From contig OZ017800.1 in the NCBI GenBank assembly GCA_963969395.1, positions 620,001-684,000 on the forward strand: a stretch of DNA of 64,000 nt, in the 5' to 3' direction. The first letter of the stretch is position 1; every line of letters starts with the position of its first letter. Positions 58,822-64,000 of the stretch are shown piece by piece. The notes under the pieces were generated by a model. It searched no databases, was not told the origin of the DNA, and worked only from the letters and a program-made list of their open reading frames with translations. This stretch comes from Pseudoscleropodium purum (Eukaryota > Streptophyta > Bryopsida > Hypnales > Brachytheciaceae). The translations under genes and the position numbers were made by a program.

Positions 58822-61807
58822 ATGTTCGGGGCCCAGATAAGACGAGCAGCGTCAGGGTATCAGGCAATCGCGAGGAGAGGAACTACCGTTTCCGCAAAGG
58901 AGGGAGACCAGAGCAAGCGTCGAGCATTAATGGACATGGTGAGAGAGGTTGGGGACTCCTTGATCCTAAGCTCGCGAGCTTTTGCAGAGCAAGGGTGCTG
59001 CATGCTGCAGTCTGTTGCGGGTGCACGTATGGCTGTTGTGGTGAATTGAGGGCTCAAGGAGGGAGATTTCTCATACTGTTGTGTTACGATGAGTAAATGT
59101 GGGAAGTAGTACTGCAATGCCCGCTTGTGCAGGATTTGTAGAGGGACTCTGACTTGTTTCTCTGCTCTGGCATTTGGTTTGGAGCCATTTTAATTTGAGC
59201 TCCTGGGAGTGTGATGGAAATTGTAGGACGGAGGTGAGATGCCAGCTATTGTAGGAGAAACGTTGTATCGACCTTTCCTGCTCTGACTACATGAGAGTAG
59301 AGTAGCACTTTTTCCTTCGGAGCTTGTGGAGCGCAAGTAATTAATTTGCTGATTGATGATATCTTGCTGCGCAATTAGTGCAGTGCAATTCAAATAGCAG
59401 GTCCTCTAATTCATCCCGGGTTTTGTTGGCTTAGGAGCAGATATGGGAGTTTTACAGACTGAGCAAGAAGAAATGAGCTGTTTCGCGAACTAGGGTTTAG
59501 GATTTTCGCTTGAGGAAATTTATTCAACTTGGAATTGGGAACTCGTGATATATTGCGGCCCGTGGCAATCAGCATAGCTATAAGTTATTCAATGCTGATT
59601 ACTGCGCGATTCCCAGTCTTCGAACCTTGAAAGAAGCTTGGGCCTGCATGAGAAGAACACTGATTCATGTCTTTCCGGATTAGTACTTATTCCCGGCAAA
59701 AGCTAGAAAGAACTGCTCAAAGTGTGTACTATATAGATGTGGTGTGAGCTGCAACAGAGTTCAGTGGCAGTAGTCTGGATTTAGGGCCGGTAAGATGTAC
59801 CGAACCGATTGAGAACTCACGTTTGTGTTGCAGAGTCGAAAGCGACTTTGCTATCATTTGTTTGCTTACATTTGAACGGTGTGCTGGAATGGCCAAATCG
59901 GTGCCACATATGCTGATTCCTGTCATATTCACTTAATACGAGGTATCGTCATATGTCAGAATAGGGATGTGCACGTGTGCACCATGGGGCAGGAGATTGG
60001 GCAGCGCGAACAGCAGGGAGGAAGTCAAAGTTGTGTCAGACTGGTAGGGAACGAGACAAGTCGAAAACACATTCCGCGAACTGGATTGAGCGATCTGGCT
60101 GGGTTGGGATTGGGTTCTGACCCCTGTTGCGGTTCATGGATGTGTTATGACCAATTCTGATAGGTTTTCATGCATATTTCTATATATGTCATTCAAACGA
60201 TCAAAATTTAATTAGTCTTGTCATTCATATCAATGGAGAACTGTAATTTAGTTTGAACCTAAGTTTTTGATGACCCTCTTTGAGGCGATGGTAATTTTCA
60301 ATAGTCAAGTCAGTTGACTGGGGTTGTATGCTAATCAATGGGTGTATGTTGGATTCTTGCCTCAGCAATTGATTTATCCCGTAGACGGAGCTGATCCTCG
60401 TGAAGCTGCAGTGGAGGTTTGCCGTCCTTGGGCAGCTTGTCTTGCTTCATTTGACCGCCGGAAGCGTCAGGTATGCGGTTTTGTTTGTGGACTTTATTTA
60501 ATGTGTTCAGGTTTTCAGGATTGGAGGTAAGCTTAGAAGCAGATTTTTCGCACATGTAGTTTCTTCTCAATTTGATGTGTTTCTGTCCACAGGTTCAATT
60601 CTGAGGTTCATTCCGGCTTTGTTCTTTGTGATGTTCTTCTTAGTAACAGTTTGTGTGAATTGGTTTCTGTAATGCAGGCAGATAGTGATGGGACTGCCAC
60701 CTCAATTGGTGTCGTGGGATTTAGATTGTAGACAACAATTGCAGTGCAGGAGAGAACAGAGAAGCTTTTTGTCGGTGTGTGGACTAGGTGGTGCACAGGT
60801 GAGTGAATGAAGCGGTTGGATGACTTGCGACATGGGTTGGACCACTGTGGTCATGCTGACAACAAATGTGTCGAAATACGAGGTCTCCTTTACAGCAATG
60901 TTTGATAAAGAGGTTGTCACATTTTTCCAAACGTAACCGGATATGAACACGGTTGTAAACCTCGGTATTGATGGGAAGAGCGCTTTGAATGGTACGAAGT
61001 TGCTTAATAACAGAGTGTCGAGGTTTGTGTACCCAGGATATCTGTGCAATCTCAGTCTTCAGGTCTCCATGGCCTATCTACCCTTCTTTATCTCTGCCCT
61101 TGTCCTCTCACATACGAGGCAGTGGTCCAATCCGGTGTTCACCATTTTCATCAGTTTGGAAGAGATCACCTTCGAATTCCAATGCTTCAGGTATGTATCA
61201 GATGCCCATCGTCACAGAAAGAGTTTGCCTCTCCTGGTGAGAATGTGACTGACATGATTAAAGCATGTTGCGGAGGATTCAGGTGAACTACAGTCGGTTG
61301 AAGAACTTTGGGAAGAGTACTTCGCGGATCCTACGCAGTGGTGGGACAACAGAGCTGACAAGGTATGACTAGATAAAAGAAAGCGGATTCAATACTCGGC
61401 TCAACAAGTGACGGGACGTTTCTTGCTTGTACAAGGCCATGGGCACTTGTGGACACTTCGTAAAGCAGCAAGTATGAAATTGCGTTGTTTGCTGTCATTG
61501 AGCGGAGTGAACACTGCTCAGATCATTGCAGTGTCATCAACAGATATTCCTGGAATATTGATTGTTAGATGCAAAATGAATATGAGACAGTTTTGTAGGA
61601 TCTGATCATGGGTTGTGGTGCCTACAGAGGAATCCTAGATCACCTGACTTTAGGCAAAAGGTGTCAAGGAAAGCACTTTGGATATATGGCTGGTCAACTC
61701 CACCATGGGTAAAGGCAATGCTCAACTTGACAACTGAAGGGAGAATGCCACCTCCTGTTGATTATCGCTCCAAAGATTCTCAAGACACAACACAAGGAGA
61801 TAGGTAA
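58822..61807 (+). CDS. OSB-like organellar single-stranded DNA-binding protein (exon model incomplete)
   Basis: OSB proteins bind ssDNA in plant mitochondria or plastids and limit illegitimate recombination; they carry an OB fold and C-terminal PDF motifs. Two exons here clearly encode a PDF motif: 61283-61362 (ELWEEYFADPTQWWDNRADK) and 61628-61807 (RNPRSPDFRQKVSRKALWIY, then TPPWVKAML, ending at TAA 61807). They join in phase 0 across a GT-AG intron. A likely first exon starts at ATG 58822 with MFGAQIRRAASGYQAIARRG, Arg/Ala-rich and acid-poor like a mitochondrial presequence. A possible exon at 60364-60468 (QLIYPVDGADPREAAVEVCR) has good splice sites. I could not find a convincing OB fold between 60.5 and 61.3 kb, where frames are interrupted. 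It may be a gene with small exons that I failed to place, or a partly decayed copy. Confidence 0.6.
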
Positions 61808-62214
61808 CTTTAGGAATTGAGTTCGCTACCTTGTCTAGTGACTAGAGTAGGTGCATCTAGAAAGATGTGATTTTGGGTGAGTTCAAGGATTTTTGTGTGT
61901 GCAATATGCTCTGTTCTTCCTTCTGGTTATTGGGTGCACTTAAAGTGGAATGATTTGCAATGAATTGCTATGTATGTGAGAGATATTAAGAATTCAAATG
62001 GATGGATGCAAATTTGTGGATGTTGAACTATGTGAGTACTGGGCATTAGTGGACTTGCACCTTTCACTGTGTATCAGTGTTCTTCTTTCGAAGGTATTTC
62101 TATTGAAGAATCTATTGATGAATCAGGCTATCTAAGGGCTACAATGGAAGAGGATGCATTGTGCCTAGTACTGCAAGAGAGTCGAGGCATATTGTACCAG
62201 GTGGTGGCGGTAGT

Positions 62215-64000
62215 ATGTCCTTGAAAACTGCGAGAAGCACGACTGAAGCAATTGGTAATTTGAAGTATGGACTAGAACAAGGCATGGCCATCAACTCGTT
62301 TATGTATGTTGAAGTTTTGAGACGGTGCTTGAAGGAGGAAAACCTTAATGTTAATGTCGCGAAGCAGGTTCACGCCTACATCAACCAGAGTGGAATGGAG
62401 CAGAATACATATGTGGCGAACAACCTAGTGAGCGTGTATATCAGGTGTGGAGAATTGGAGGATGCTCGTGGAGTGTTTGATAAACTTGTGAACAAGAACG
62501 TGTTCAGTTATTCCATTATGATTGAAGGTTATGCAAAGCACAATCATGCTGACAAAGCAATGGAACTTTTCAATCAAATGTGCCAAAAAGGGGTCCAGCC
62601 AAATGCATTTACTTTCTCGAGCATCCTCAAGGCATGTGCCGATCCATCAGCTCTGCAGTGGGGCAGAGAAGTTCATGCATATGTAAGACATGCTGGGCTT
62701 GAGTCGGATTTGCGTATGGGCAATGCGCTTGTTCGCATGTATGGAAAGTGTGGCAGTGTCGATGATGCTCGGCTAGTTTTTGACCGGATGGACGATCGTG
62801 ACGTAATCACGTGGAACGTGATGATTGGTGGACTTGCACAACATGGGTGTGGGAGTGAAGCATATGAACTGCTTCTCGAAATGAAACAGGGAGGCCTCGA
62901 ACCCAATGCATTCACGTTTGCGAGCATTCTGAATCCACGTTCAAGCGCAGGGGCTTTGGAGTGGGTGAAGGAGGTTCACAGGCATGTCCTCAAAGCGGGA
63001 CTTGAGTCGGATTTGCGTGTGGGCAATGCGCTTGTCCACATGTATGGAAAGTGTGGCAGTTTGGATGATGCTCGGCTAGTTTTTGACCGAATGGACGATC
63101 GTGACGCAATCACGTGGAACGTGATGATTGGTGGACTTGCACAACATGGGTGTGGGAGTGAAGCATATGAACTGCTTCTCGAAATGAAACAGGGAGGCCT
63201 CGAACCCAATGCAATCACGTTTGCGAGCATTCTGAATCCGTGTTCAAGCGCAGGGGCTTTGGAGTGGGTGAAGGAGGTTCACAGGCATGTCCTCAAAGCG
63301 GGACTTGAGTCGGATTTGCGTGTGGGCAATGCGCTTGTCCACATGTATGGAAAGTGTGGCAGTTTGGATGATGCTCGGCTAGTTTTTGATCGAATGGACG
63401 ATCGTGACGCGATCACGTGGAACGTGATGATTGGTGGACTTGCACAACATGGGTGTGGGAGTGAAGCATATGAACTGCTTCTCGAAATGAAACAGGGAGG
63501 CCTCGAACCCGATGCAATCACGTTTGCAAGCATTCTGAATCCATGTTCAAGCGCAGGGGCTTTGGAGTGGGTGAAGGAGGTTCACAGGCATGTCCTCAAA
63601 GCGGGACTTGAGTCGGATTTGCGTGTGGGCAATGCGCTTGTCCACATGTATGGAAAGTGTGGCAGTTTGGATGATGCTCGGCTAGTTTTTGACCGAATGG
63701 ACGATCGTGATGTGATCACGTGGAACGTGATGATTGGTGGACTTGCACAACATGGGTGTGGGAGTGAAGCATATGAACTGCTTCTCGAAATGAAACAGGG
63801 AGGCCTCGAACCCAATGCAATCACGTTTGCGAGCATTCTGAATCCATGTTCAAGCGCAGGGGCTTTGGAGTGGGTGAAGGAGGTTCACAGGCATGTCCTC
63901 AAAGCGGGACTTGAGTCGGACTTGCGTGTGGGCAATGCGCTTGTCCACATGTATGGAAAGTGTGGCAGTTTGGATGATGCTCGGCTAGTTTTTGACCGAA
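62215..64000 (+). CDS. PLS-class pentatricopeptide repeat protein (3' end beyond the window)
   Basis: An open frame from ATG 62215 (an in-frame TGA lies at 62119-62121 and no earlier ATG follows it) continues without a stop past the window end. PLS-class PPR proteins bind organellar RNA and, when they end in E/DYW domains, edit C to U; the C-terminus is not visible. Motifs include VAKQVHAYINQSG, NNLVSVYIRCGELEDARGVF, YSIMIEGYAKHNHADKAMEL, then WNVMIGGLAQHGCGSEAYEL and NALVHMYGKCGSLDDARLVF. From 62698 on, one 101-codon P-L-S triplet is repeated four times and begins a fifth. The N-terminus (MSLKTARSTTEAIG) is a weak targeting peptide, so an upstream exon may exist. Wording is very close to moss PPR proteins as I recall them. 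It lies 408 bp after the OSB-like stop, same strand. Confidence 0.92.
   Translation, partial: MSLKTARSTTEAIGNLKYGLEQGMAINSFMYVEVLRRCLKEENLNVNVAKQVHAYINQSGMEQNTYVANNLVSVYIRCGELEDARGVFDKLVNKNVFSYSIMIEGYAKHNHADKAMELFNQMCQKGVQPNAFTFSSILKACADPSALQWGREVHAYVRHAGLESDLRMGNALVRMYGKCGSVDDARLVFDRMDDRDVITWNVMIGGLAQHGCGSEAYELLLEMKQGGLEPNAFTFASILNPRSSAGALEWVKEVHRHVLKAGLESDLRVGNALVHMYGKCGSLDDARLVFDRMDDRDAITWNVMIGGLAQHGCGSEAYELLLEMKQGGLEPNAITFASILNPCSSAGALEWVKEVHRHVLKAGLESDLRVGNALVHMYGKCGSLDDARLVFDRMDDRDAITWNVMIGGLAQHGCGSEAYELLLEMKQGGLEPDAITFASILNPCSSAGALEWVKEVHRHVLKAGLESDLRVGNALVHMYGKCGSLDDARLVFDRMDDRDVITWNVMIGGLAQHGCGSEAYELLLEMKQGGLEPNAITFASILNPCSSAGALEWVKEVHRHVLKAGLESDLRVGNALVHMYGKCGSLDDARLVFDR
62698..64000 (+). 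repeat. 303-bp tandem PPR-triplet array
   Basis: Units start at 62698, 63001, 63304, 63607 and 63910, each exactly 303 bp apart. Units differ at only a handful of positions, several of them in the first unit (GTCGATGATGCT versus TTGGATGATGCT; CGTATG versus CGTGTG). Each unit codes one 35+36+30-residue P-L-S triplet, so the array expands in frame. Confidence 0.97.

Noticed and set aside
62673..63836. Four 84-codon minus-strand open frames spaced 303 bp apart
   Set aside because: They are the antisense shadow of the PPR tandem units.
62698..64000. Tandem array considered as CRISPR or satellite
   Set aside because: Units are contiguous, 303 bp, have no spacers and encode PPR motifs in one frame; it is a coding repeat.

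Overview
The window is nuclear DNA of a land plant, most likely a bryophyte and probably a moss. I judge this from GU-AG introns, plant-specific gene families with organelle targeting (NARA5-type pfkB kinase, UDP-sugar pyrophosphorylase, Mg-chelatase CHLD, OSB-type protein, PLS-class PPR), compact GC-richer genes set in very AT-rich intergenic DNA, and the moss-like wording of the PPR repeats. The species cannot be named from this sequence.

Layout: (1) 250-3436, minus: a six-exon gene for a chloroplast pfkB-type kinase (NARA5-like), whose exons join in frame to 529 codons. (2) 3.9-11.5 kb: AT-rich DNA with a 928-bp TTAA-flanked non-autonomous transposon and a small hairpin. (3) 11575-16641, plus: a 17-exon UDP-sugar pyrophosphorylase, 613 codons, with one GC-AG intron, followed by a 280-bp near-perfect palindrome. 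(4) 20470-22782, minus: an intronless gene for a two-membrane-segment protein with a DUF761-like C-terminus and a 48-bp coding minisatellite. (5) 24-34 kb: AT-rich DNA full of small inverted-repeat elements and copies of a dispersed 1-2.6 kb repeat. (6) 36165-38390, minus: an intact, intronless CHLD gene, lying between two direct copies of that repeat. (7) 43523-53868, minus: a decayed, intron-containing INCENP (WYRD-like) gene whose premature stops are nearly all TAG. (8) 54.5-58.6 kb: nested mobile DNA, namely piggyBac-like fragments, a GC-rich hAT-type MITE with an 8-bp target duplication, a LINE C-terminal fragment, and a full-length 921-bp TTAA element. (9) 58.8-61.8 kb, plus: an OSB-like (organellar ssDNA-binding) gene, of which only the PDF-motif exons are certain. 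(10) 62215 to the window end, plus: a PLS-type PPR gene containing almost identical 303-bp (101-codon) tandem units, cut by the window edge.

The intact genes do not form an operon-like unit, but several encode organelle proteins: plastid chlorophyll synthesis (CHLD), Rubisco accumulation (NARA5-like), and organelle DNA/RNA handling (OSB-like, PPR). The signals most worth following are the PPR triplet expansion, the repeat-flanked intronless CHLD, the CAG-to-TAG style decay of the INCENP copy, and the several non-autonomous DNA transposon families whose target-site structure can be read directly.
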